NCBI GenBank assembly: GCA_947461805.1
Contig: CANHMJ010000027.1
Span: 1 to 14,545, forward strand
DNA: 14,545 bases
DNA from: Burkholderiaceae bacterium
Lineage (GTDB): Bacteria; Pseudomonadota; Gammaproteobacteria; Burkholderiales; Burkholderiaceae
Reading direction: 5' to 3'
In this document: positions 7,786 to 14,414 of the stretch, one piece after another
Layout: the number at the start of each line of letters is the position of its first letter
How positions within the stretch are numbered: the first letter of the stretch is position 1
Program-made: the position numbers and the translations under genes
Notes under the pieces: generated by a model
The model's database searches: none
The model's input: only the letters and a program-made list of their open reading frames with translations
What the model was told of the DNA's origin: nothing

Positions 7786-8337
7786 ATGAAATTTTTATTC
7801 GATCTTTTTCCGGTGATTCTGTTCTTTGTCGCATTCAAGTTTGCTGACATCTATACCGCCACTATCGTGGCAATGATTGCCACCATCGCTCAAATTGTAT
7901 GGGTGTATTACCGCCATCGTAAAATCGATGCTACCCAATGGACGAGCCTTGTCTTGATTGTCGTTTTAGGCGCATTGACTATCTTCCTGCAAGATAAAAC
8001 ATTTATTCAGCTTAAGCCAACTGCCCTTTACTGGTTTTTTGCTGCTGGCCTTTTTATCAGCGCTCAATTTTTTAATAAGAATTGGATTCAGTTACTGATG
8101 GGTAAACAGGTCACCCTAAAACAAAATACGGCGCGCAATACCTGGAGTCAACTTAATTTAGCCTGGTCAATTTTTTTCTTGATCATGGGCGCACTTAATC
8201 TTTATGTCGCCTTTCAGTTTTCGGAAGATACGTGGGTTAATTTCAAGCTCTTTGGAACAACCGCCCTGCTCATCGTCTTTGTGATTGCGCAAGGATTTTG
8301 GCTTAGTAAACACATGGAAGAGGAAACGCCCTCATGA
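7786..8337 (+). CDS. yciB: Inner-membrane septation protein A (YciB/IspZ)
   Basis: A 183-residue integral membrane protein of the YciB family, needed for normal septation or envelope synthesis in several bacteria. It starts MKFLFDLFPVILFFVAF, the typical N-terminus. About six hydrophobic segments are visible at roughly 4-18, 22-41, 51-68, 79-97, 121-143 and 152-173. The TFIQLKPTALYWFFA segment and the NLAWSIFFLIMGALNLYVAF segment are family blocks. The frame is open back into msrB (from 7735), but the ATG at 7786 gives the normal start. Its stop overlaps the bolA start in ATGA, suggesting translational coupling; yciB-bolA adjacency recurs in betaproteobacteria, as far as I recall. Confidence 0.95.
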   Translation: MKFLFDLFPVILFFVAFKFADIYTATIVAMIATIAQIVWVYYRHRKIDATQWTSLVLIVVLGALTIFLQDKTFIQLKPTALYWFFAAGLFISAQFFNKNWIQLLMGKQVTLKQNTARNTWSQLNLAWSIFFLIMGALNLYVAFQFSEDTWVNFKLFGTTALLIVFVIAQGFWLSKHMEEETPS

Positions 8338-8624
8338 GTAAAAACCAAGAGCGCATTGCATTATTTTTGGTCGACCTTAAAGCCGCACTGCCGATAGATG
8401 AGATTGCAATTGAAGATGAAAGCCATTTACACGCCGGCCATGCTGGCGCCGCTAGCGGTGGTGGCCACTTCAAACTAACCTTAATTTCATCGGCATTTGA
8501 TGGCCTTAATCGGGTAGCGCGTCATCGTCTGATCTATGCCGCCCTGAATCGCCATATTCCCACTGAGATACATGCGCTGACCATTGAGGCTCATAGCCCC
8601 TCTGAAGCCCTTTTGCTGAAATAA
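8334..8624 (+). CDS. bolA: BolA-family protein
   Basis: A 96-residue BolA/IbaG-type protein. Such proteins pair with monothiol glutaredoxins and take part in Fe-S cluster handling and stress-related morphology; some also bind DNA. The signature DESHLHAGHAGA lies at 28-39, followed by GGGHF, then RVARHRLIYAAL at 60-71 and IHALTIEA at 79-86 with the conserved His 80. The HLHAGH loop with several His residues is the expected cluster-ligand area. The start overlaps the yciB stop by four bases. A 71-base gap follows before the parvulin gene. Confidence 0.93.
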   Translation: MSKNQERIALFLVDLKAALPIDEIAIEDESHLHAGHAGAASGGGHFKLTLISSAFDGLNRVARHRLIYAALNRHIPTEIHALTIEAHSPSEALLLK

Positions 8625-8695
8625 GCAAAGCAGAGCTAAATCAAGCAAAATAAACCCATTACTATTGGCTACTACTTTAATTACCTACCTTTACT
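8625..8695 (+). promoter_or_regulatory. AT-rich gap between bolA and the parvulin gene
   Basis: The largest plus-strand gap inside block 4, 71 bases and AT-rich. A TTTAAT hexamer near 8676-8681 resembles a -10 box but has no good -35 partner. No hairpin followed by T residues is visible. It may hold a separate promoter for the parvulin-gloA-acyltransferase-DUF1289 run; this is only a positional inference. Confidence 0.2.
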
Positions 8696-9493
8696 ATGAA
8701 ACTATTCCCCCAATTTGCTTTATCCACCGCCTGCGCAGCACTACTCATTAGCCCAATAGCATTGGCACAAAATGCCGCGATTGTGAATGGCAAAGCAATA
8801 CCTAAAGCGCAACTAGACAGCCTAGTGAAAAAATCAGGGCAGCCGACAAATGATCCCCAGGTTCGTGAAAAGGCGCGCGAGGTATTAATTACCCGTGAAC
8901 TAATTATTCAGGAGGCCAATAACCGCGGCCTTACGCAAAAAGAAGCAGTCAAAGACAAGATTGAGCAATCACGGATTGGCATCTTGGTTGCCGCCGTGTT
9001 CGAGGATTTTGTTGAGCGCGAGGGTGTAACCGAGGCAGAGCTCAAAGCAGCCTATGCCTCCATTCAGGCGGACTATACCGGCAAGGAGTATCAGGTAAAA
9101 CACATCTTGGTAGAAAAAGAGGCGGATGCGAATGCCTTAATTGCTAAGATCAAGACAGGTGCTAGCTTTACTGACATGGCGAAACAGAACTCCAAAGACC
9201 CAGGCTCTGCACCTAATGGCGGCGATCTGGGTTGGGTAAGCGATAAGTCATTGGTACCCGAGTTTTCAAAAGCAATGGTTTCCTTAAACAAAGGTCAAAT
9301 GACCGATAAGCCAGTCAAAAGTCAGTTCGGTTGGCACATTATTCGCGTGGACGATGTACGGGATGCCAAAGCCCCTCCCATGGATGAAATCAAAGCGGAG
9401 CTTAAGCAGATCTTGACGTCCGATGAAAACTGGCAAAAAGCCAAGTTCTCTGAAATGATGCAGAAACTGCGTGCCAAGGCAAAGGTTCAATAA
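8696..9493 (+). CDS. Periplasmic peptidyl-prolyl isomerase, PpiC/SurA type
   Basis: A 265-residue exported parvulin chaperone. A clear signal peptide is present: basic start, hydrophobic core at about 5-22, and cleavage predicted after ALA at 24. Residues 27-125 form an alpha-helical SurA-N-like chaperone region. The parvulin domain spans about 132-220, with VKHILV and His 136, NGGDLGWVSDKSLVPEFSKA near 174-193, and FGWHIIRV with His 214. A short helical tail follows. It likely helps fold outer-membrane or periplasmic proteins. Single parvulin domain and short N-region resemble the PrsA/Cbf2-like group rather than full SurA. The stop is two bases before the gloA start. Confidence 0.94.
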   Translation: MKLFPQFALSTACAALLISPIALAQNAAIVNGKAIPKAQLDSLVKKSGQPTNDPQVREKAREVLITRELIIQEANNRGLTQKEAVKDKIEQSRIGILVAAVFEDFVEREGVTEAELKAAYASIQADYTGKEYQVKHILVEKEADANALIAKIKTGASFTDMAKQNSKDPGSAPNGGDLGWVSDKSLVPEFSKAMVSLNKGQMTDKPVKSQFGWHIIRVDDVRDAKAPPMDEIKAELKQILTSDENWQKAKFSEMMQKLRAKAKVQ

Positions 9494-9495
9494 GC

Positions 9496-9882
9496 ATGAT
9501 GCTATTGCACACCATGCTGCGGGTTGGTGACCTGAGCCGCTCAATTGATTTCTATACCCGTATTTTGGGCATGAATCTATTGCGTACCACTGAGCGACCC
9601 GAACAAAAATATTCATTGGCCTTTGTTGGTTTCGGTAAGGGCAATACCGATGGTCAGGCTGAAATCGAGCTCACCTACAACCATGGCGTCCATCAATATG
9701 AGCTGGGCACGGCTTATGGACACATCGCCTTGGGCGTACCCGATGCCTATGCTACTTGCGCTGCGATTAAAGCTGCGGGTGGTCTAGTGACCCGCGAGGC
9801 TGGCCCGGTTCTGGGCGGCGATACCATCATTGCCTTTGTCACGGACCCAGATGGATACAAGATCGAGCTCATTCAGCGCTGA
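9496..9882 (+). CDS. gloA: Lactoylglutathione lyase (glyoxalase I)
   Basis: Isomerises the methylglyoxal-glutathione hemithioacetal to lactoylglutathione, the first step of methylglyoxal detoxification. The 128-residue protein is very close to the E. coli type in its blocks: LLHTMLRVGDL, IELTYN, YELGTAYGHIALGV, VTREAGPV and DPDGYKIELI. The four metal ligands are present as H5, E58, H76 and E124; the second to fourth are shifted by two from E. coli because of a short loop insertion near 50. This bacterial Ni-type form has the short loops expected. The gene begins two bases after the parvulin stop, and the acyltransferase follows after five bases. Confidence 0.98.
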   Translation: MMLLHTMLRVGDLSRSIDFYTRILGMNLLRTTERPEQKYSLAFVGFGKGNTDGQAEIELTYNHGVHQYELGTAYGHIALGVPDAYATCAAIKAAGGLVTREAGPVLGGDTIIAFVTDPDGYKIELIQR

Positions 9883-9887
9883 GCAAT

Positions 9888-11072
9888 GTGGCATTAACTA
9901 GTCCAATCGAACTTCGCGTTCTGGATCGCATTGATGCGATCTCGGCTGAACATTGGGATGCCCTATTAGCAGCAGATTCAACTCCATTCTTATGCCATGC
10001 CTTTCTCGCAGCACTTGAAGAGCATGGCTGCGTTGGTGGCAATACCGGCTGGCAGGTAGCCCACTTAGCCATTTACCCAACGGATTCCGATAAGCCCATA
10101 GGGCTGATGCCGCTCTATTTAAAAAGCCATTCTTACGGCGAGTATGTCTTCGATTGGTCATGGGCAGAAGCTTATTCTCAGCACGGTATGCAGTACTACC
10201 CTAAAGCCTTGTGCGCCATTCCATTTACGCCAGTGCAGGGATCACGCATGCTGTTGGATGAACAGCATGATCCTGAACGAACCCAGCAGTGGCTGATACA
10301 AGGCCTCAAACAACTTTTAATTCAGAATGGACTCTCTTCAGCCCACGTTTTATTTGCTGAACAAAAAACCCAAGATGCTCTGCTAGCCCAAGGCTTTATG
10401 GCACGCGATGCCGTGCAGTTTCATTGGAATAACCAATCGTATGAAACGATAGATGCATTCTTAGAACAGCTCACCATGAAACGCCGCAAAAATATTCGGC
10501 GCGAACGCAAGCAAGTAATGGATGCAGGCGTGCAATTTAGGCATGTACCGGGTGAGGCCGCGAGCCAAGCGGACTGGGCATTCTTCTACCAGTGTTATGC
10601 CAACACCTATCTGGAGCACCATTCATCGCCCTACTTAAATGAGGATTTCTTCCAGACTTGGGGCAAACAGATGCCTGAATACCTTCACCTAATCATCGCC
10701 GAAAAAGACAATCGCCCCATAGCAGCATCCCTTTTGGTGGTCGACAAAAAAGCCCCCATTCCAACCGCATATGGTCGCTACTGGGGCTCGATTGAATATG
10801 TCCCCTGCTTGCATTTTGAGACCGCCTACTATCAAGCGATTGAATACTGCATCCAAGAAGGAATACAGATTTTTGAAGGTGGCGCGCAAGGGCAGCACAA
10901 AATGGCGCGGGGATTTTTACCGGTCACCGTGCAGTCGGCGCACTGGATCAAAGACCCTGAGTTTGCAACGGCTGTTGAGCGCTTCTTAAAACGGGAGCGC
11001 GCCGGAATTGGGGCCTATGTAGATGAGCTTGCCGAGCACTCACCGCTTAAATCGACTACAGTATTGGAATGA
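9888..11072 (+). CDS. GNAT-superfamily acyltransferase, COG3146/DUF482 type (peptidogalycan-like)
   Basis: A 394-residue cytoplasmic protein of the uncharacterised COG3146 family, related by fold to GNAT and FemAB-like acyltransferases. Family features: a PLYLKSHSYGEYVFDWSWA block at 75-93, a very basic KRRKNIRRERK at 198-208, YGRYWG at 295-300, LHFETAYYQAIEYCI at 308-322, and FEGGAQGQHKMARGF at 329-343. The start is a GTG at 9888, five bases after the gloA stop; the nearby ATG at 9886 is out of frame and hits a stop at once. The stop overlaps the next start in ATGA. The substrate is unknown; the annotation 'peptidogalycan biosynthesis' used for the family is not supported by anything in the sequence. 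Confidence 0.85.
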   Translation: MALTSPIELRVLDRIDAISAEHWDALLAADSTPFLCHAFLAALEEHGCVGGNTGWQVAHLAIYPTDSDKPIGLMPLYLKSHSYGEYVFDWSWAEAYSQHGMQYYPKALCAIPFTPVQGSRMLLDEQHDPERTQQWLIQGLKQLLIQNGLSSAHVLFAEQKTQDALLAQGFMARDAVQFHWNNQSYETIDAFLEQLTMKRRKNIRRERKQVMDAGVQFRHVPGEAASQADWAFFYQCYANTYLEHHSSPYLNEDFFQTWGKQMPEYLHLIIAEKDNRPIAASLLVVDKKAPIPTAYGRYWGSIEYVPCLHFETAYYQAIEYCIQEGIQIFEGGAQGQHKMARGFLPVTVQSAHWIKDPEFATAVERFLKRERAGIGAYVDELAEHSPLKSTTVLE

Positions 11073-11317
11073 GTACTTCCAATTCCAATGATCCGATAAG
11101 TGGCGCCAATTCTTTATTAACGGGAGACGCTGAGTCCGATACTCCCTGTATTGGCATTTGCTCTACGCTATACGATGAAATCTGCAAAGGCTGTGGCCGC
11201 ACCTTGATCGAGGTTAGCAATTGGGTGTTCATGACGCCTGAGGAAAAAGCAGCGGTTTGGCAACGCATTCAGGCAGAAGGAACCGCGGTACGCTTTCAGC
11301 GCAATAAGGCGAATTAA
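11069..11317 (+). CDS. DUF1289 small cysteine-motif protein
   Basis: An 82-residue protein of the DUF1289 family. Four cysteines, C27, C31, C39 and C42, are spaced as in the family (Cx3C then Cx2C) and followed by GRTLIEVSNW, ending the compact core at about 66. The arrangement suggests a zinc or other metal site; I see no enzyme motif. The first 24 residues are polar and low in complexity. The ATG overlaps the acyltransferase stop by four bases, so the two are probably coupled. Its stop shares TTAA with the stop of the convergent GGDEF gene. Confidence 0.88.
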   Translation: MSTSNSNDPISGANSLLTGDAESDTPCIGICSTLYDEICKGCGRTLIEVSNWVFMTPEEKAAVWQRIQAEGTAVRFQRNKAN

Positions 11318-12150
11318 GCAGACGGGCTGTTTGGCTCGCAATACACTTGATTTCTGCCTGCCTGCTTGGCGTGATACATCGCAGAATCGCATAAGTTGTA
11401 ATATTTCCTGATGACCGTGCTGGAATCTAGGTATTGATCGCCTTGTGGGTAAAAAATTGCAATGCCTATACTGACCGTAATAAAGATGGATTTATCTCCT
11501 ACTGTGGCAAGTGCGCGTTGAGCCACTGCTATGCGTAAGCGGTTTGCTACGTCAATTGCTTTAGATTCCGGCGTTTCGGGCAACGCAATTAAAAACTCCT
11601 CGCCCCCAACTCGACCAAATATGTCTATCTCCCGTAACTCCTCTTTGCATACATGAGCCAGATTAATTAATACCTGATCGCCAATCGGATGGCCATAGGT
11701 ATCGTTCACTAATTTAAAGTGATCGATGTCCAGCATAAGAAAAGCAATACATTTTTGACTGCGAAAGGATCGTTTAACCTCAAGCTCAGCCCGAACCATA
11801 GTCGTCGAATGATTTAGGGCTGGAGTCAGCGAATCTTTTTTTGAAATTTCTTCAAGGGCAGTATTTTTAACTTCTAACTCAAATAGCAGTTTCTTGAAAT
11901 AAATCATTCCTAATAGTAACGATATAGAAATAGGAATGGATAACCAAGCATCAACTATGTTGATGGACTCTTTATTTAGGCCATACAGCATAGGCGAAAT
12001 ACGCCTACCCATCATTAAGACAAGTCCTAGGGCAAAAAATCCACATACAAATCGATAGGAATGGGATTTTAAAAAAAGACTAATGGCATAAAATGCAGCC
12101 AAAATTTGTGCGCACAAGGCGATGAAATATAGAAATAAACCGAGAGTCAT
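11314..12150 (-). CDS. Membrane-anchored GGDEF diguanylate cyclase
   Basis: A 278-residue protein that should make c-di-GMP from two GTP. Three hydrophobic segments lie at about 3-26, 33-52 and 68-89, followed by a short helical linker and a GGDEF domain from about 103 to the end. Key parts are present: D141 and the FKLVND block, the active-site GGEEF at 182-186, and CDSAMYHAKQAGRN near 254-267. An inhibitory-site RxxD (R173, D176) sits at the usual distance upstream. The early DxLTGLxNRR block is altered to DSLTPALNHST at 106-116, which is atypical but does not touch the catalytic residues. It starts three bases after the HD-GYP stop on the same strand, so the two are almost certainly cotranscribed. 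No recognised sensory domain is seen in the membrane part. Confidence 0.93.
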   Translation of the reverse strand: MTLGLFLYFIALCAQILAAFYAISLFLKSHSYRFVCGFFALGLVLMMGRRISPMLYGLNKESINIVDAWLSIPISISLLLGMIYFKKLLFELEVKNTALEEISKKDSLTPALNHSTTMVRAELEVKRSFRSQKCIAFLMLDIDHFKLVNDTYGHPIGDQVLINLAHVCKEELREIDIFGRVGGEEFLIALPETPESKAIDVANRLRIAVAQRALATVGDKSIFITVSIGIAIFYPQGDQYLDSSTVIRKYYNLCDSAMYHAKQAGRNQVYCEPNSPSA

Positions 12151-12153
12151 GAA

Positions 12154-13371
12154 TTAAATGGATTCAATGATGTCGTGCAGAGTTTTACCATCGTTATAAA
12201 GATCAAGAGCAATACCCACAATTTCTGCATCCAACTTACTTCCTGCTTCTGCGTGAACTTCTGCCATTGCCGCAACCAATCCCTTCCCTGGACGATAGGG
12301 GCGGTGCGATGCCATTGCCTCAATCGTATCAGCTACAGCCAATATTCGGGCTTCAATGCATATTTGCCCATCCTTTAGCCCTAAGGGGTAACCACTGCCA
12401 TCAAGCCGCTCATGGTGCTGATAGACCATTTCAGCAATTGGGTAAGGAAATGGAATGTCTTTTAATATTTGATAGCCCGCCTCAACATGCCCTTGGACCA
12501 TCTGCATCTCTAAACTATTTAGCTGAGATGGTTTGGTTAATATCTCTGCTGGTACGGCAACCTTGCCAATATCATGAACCATAGCCGCCATGTATAGCGA
12601 TTGCACTTTTTCGAGACTCCAGCCCAATTTTTGAGCAATTGCAGTTGAAATGGAAGCTACTCTTTTTTGATGCCCCGCAGTATAAGGGTCTCGCCACTTC
12701 ATGGTTTTACCCATCGCCTCAATGGTCGCTTTTAAGGAATCTGTCAAACGCTGTTGTACTAGTTCGATCTCATGAATTTTATCTTCCAATTTGTGCTGAC
12801 GCCCAATTGAGCGAAGACCAAAACCAATTTCGTATGCGAGGCTTTCAAATAATTTCTTTTCGGATGGGCCAAATGCACTTGGCAGTCGCGAATAAACCAT
12901 GAGAACGCCAAATGGATGACCAAGTCCATCCGGAATCGGACAGCCAATAGCAGAACGAATGCCAAATTTACTGGCTAAGTCACGCCATACCGCAAACCCA
13001 GAATCAAGCTCGGAATCTTCCATGACACTAGTTCCACTCGTGCGCACAGTCATGCCAGCAGGTCCCAGTCCAGTAGCATGATTCTCTGACCAACTAACCG
13101 TAATATTTTCTAGATAAGCCAGTGCAGAACCAGCGCCACCAAGTACGGTAATAGTTTTTTCTTGATCGTCTTCGGCTTTCCCAACCCATGCTAGTAAATA
13201 GGGGCCTTGTGATGCAATTGCATTGCAAACCTCTTTAACCAAGAGATCTGGTGAGTCAGCTCGCGCCAAGGCTAAGGCAGCTGCTGATAATGCAGATAAT
13301 GCCCAGCCTCGCTTTTCCAGCTCATCTTGTACTGATTTACTTACTACATTAGAGGATTTTTTTTTATTCAT
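12154..13371 (-). CDS. GAF + HD-GYP c-di-GMP phosphodiesterase
   Basis: A 405-residue cytoplasmic protein with an N-terminal GAF-type sensor (about 38-190), a short helical linker (about 192-220) and an HD-GYP domain (about 222-390), which degrades c-di-GMP. Metal and signature residues: H234 in TAGHQ, H266-D267 in MVHDIGK, H295, H319-H320, GYP at 327-329 within HHERLDGSGYP, and D348. The Glu that supplies a third metal ligand in the PmGH structure, four residues before H234, appears as Tyr 230; this is from memory of that structure. There is no response-regulator receiver domain. The GAF ligand is unknown. The start follows a 98-base gap after the barrel gene and it leads directly into the GGDEF gene. 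Confidence 0.95.
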   Translation of the reverse strand: MNKKKSSNVVSKSVQDELEKRGWALSALSAAALALARADSPDLLVKEVCNAIASQGPYLLAWVGKAEDDQEKTITVLGGAGSALAYLENITVSWSENHATGLGPAGMTVRTSGTSVMEDSELDSGFAVWRDLASKFGIRSAIGCPIPDGLGHPFGVLMVYSRLPSAFGPSEKKLFESLAYEIGFGLRSIGRQHKLEDKIHEIELVQQRLTDSLKATIEAMGKTMKWRDPYTAGHQKRVASISTAIAQKLGWSLEKVQSLYMAAMVHDIGKVAVPAEILTKPSQLNSLEMQMVQGHVEAGYQILKDIPFPYPIAEMVYQHHERLDGSGYPLGLKDGQICIEARILAVADTIEAMASHRPYRPGKGLVAAMAEVHAEAGSKLDAEIVGIALDLYNDGKTLHDIIESI

Positions 13372-13469
13372 AAATTCATTATGACCTTAAATAACTTCCG
13401 TACGCACATTTGAGTCAATTCAAGTTTTTATTAGGTCTCAATTCTCGTAAAAACTAACGCAAATACACC
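13372..13469 (-). promoter_or_regulatory. Intergenic region upstream of the HD-GYP/GGDEF pair
   Basis: The longest non-coding gap of the window, 98 bases and very AT-rich. On the minus strand a TTGACT at 13413-13418 resembles a -35 box, but the -10 candidates at 17-18 bases (around 13389-13395) are poor. An AAGG lies about 14 bases before the HD-GYP ATG. No terminator hairpin follows the barrel gene, so readthrough from the barrel operon is possible. Confidence 0.3.
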
Positions 13470-14414
13470 TTAAAAAAGAATTATTAATTCTTGCATCACG
13501 TAGCGATAAAAGTAGTTAGGGCCTAGGAAGCCAGCTGACTTGCCGTAACCTGCGCGAGTCTTAAAATAATAATCATTAGATGCAACAGGGCTCGTAGCTG
13601 CAAGCTCATAGAGTTGTGTAGTGGTGCTGGGATCTTGATTTACAGTTTGGCGTCCGATCCCTGCTGTACCAGCGAATATCCATCCCGATATGCGTTTGCG
13701 TATGCCAAAGGCGATCATGGTCTCGTTGTACTCGCCGGGATTAAAGTAATTGTTTGCTACATTGGTATTGGTATCGCGGTATTGGCGATAGCGTAGCTGC
13801 GCGGTAATACCATGCTCCGGAATGAGATCATATACAACTCGCGCACGTACAGTAGGTCGTGTATTCGTGTCAGAGAAGTACATATTGCCAGCCATCACAA
13901 TGGCTGTTAGGCGCTCAATGATTTGCTGTTCAATGCTGGCACCGCCGAAAGTGTAATAAATTCCATTCGTTAGGGCATTCTGGGTTTCTACCCGATCGCG
14001 ACTCACAAAGACCTCGCCTTTGGTTGAGCCCGTTAACCGAAAACCATAACTACTATCGGTAGTAACTAACTTATAGCCATTTTGCTCGTTGTATCCAACA
14101 TTCAGGTTGTATCCCAGGCCAGTACGGGGATTTATCGACTTAGTCAACAAGGTATATACATTGGCAGAAGAATTCCAGTTATTTTGCGTGAAGTAATTGC
14201 GCTGATAACTGATACCAGTGAATTTTTCACCATACTCGTAAACCGGAATGTAGCCTGCATTGTATTTAAAGGTGGAGAATCCTTCGCTATCTGAGGCAAT
14301 ATAAACGTTAGGTATTGAGATAGCTTGCTTTGTTGGAGACGACTCCTCTGCACATAGAGAAATAGAAGCAATAGAAATGATACAAAAAAATAAGCAGCGG
14401 AAAGCATTGTTCAT
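13470..14414 (-). CDS. Putative outer-membrane beta-barrel protein, possible exopolysaccharide exporter
   Basis: I do not recognise a named family. The 314-residue protein has a signal peptide (hydrophobic at about 5-21, likely cleavage after SLCA at 22), then a polar, Tyr/Asn/Thr/Gly-rich sequence with alternating hydrophobic residues, typical of beta-strands, and ends in a C-terminal Phe after a Tyr-rich strand, as outer-membrane barrels do. The NNYFNPGEYNE segment near 221-231 recalls loops in the C-terminal barrels of PgaA/PelB/BcsC-type polysaccharide exporters, but the TPR scaffold of those proteins is absent. The start overlaps the stop of an upstream glycosyltransferase-like gene by four bases. 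On this context a role in polysaccharide export is plausible; a porin or other barrel cannot be excluded. Confidence 0.7.
   Translation of the reverse strand: MNNAFRCLFFCIISIASISLCAEESSPTKQAISIPNVYIASDSEGFSTFKYNAGYIPVYEYGEKFTGISYQRNYFTQNNWNSSANVYTLLTKSINPRTGLGYNLNVGYNEQNGYKLVTTDSSYGFRLTGSTKGEVFVSRDRVETQNALTNGIYYTFGGASIEQQIIERLTAIVMAGNMYFSDTNTRPTVRARVVYDLIPEHGITAQLRYRQYRDTNTNVANNYFNPGEYNETMIAFGIRKRISGWIFAGTAGIGRQTVNQDPSTTTQLYELAATSPVASNDYYFKTRAGYGKSAGFLGPNYFYRYVMQELIILF

Noticed and set aside
9284..9616. Minus-strand open frame of 110 codons opposite the parvulin gene and gloA
   Set aside because: Spans two well-supported genes on the other strand and shows no domain.
14346..14414. Lipoprotein signal in the barrel protein (Cys 21)
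   Set aside because: The residue before Cys is Leu, a poor lipobox fit; a normal signal peptide cleaved after Ala 22 explains it better.
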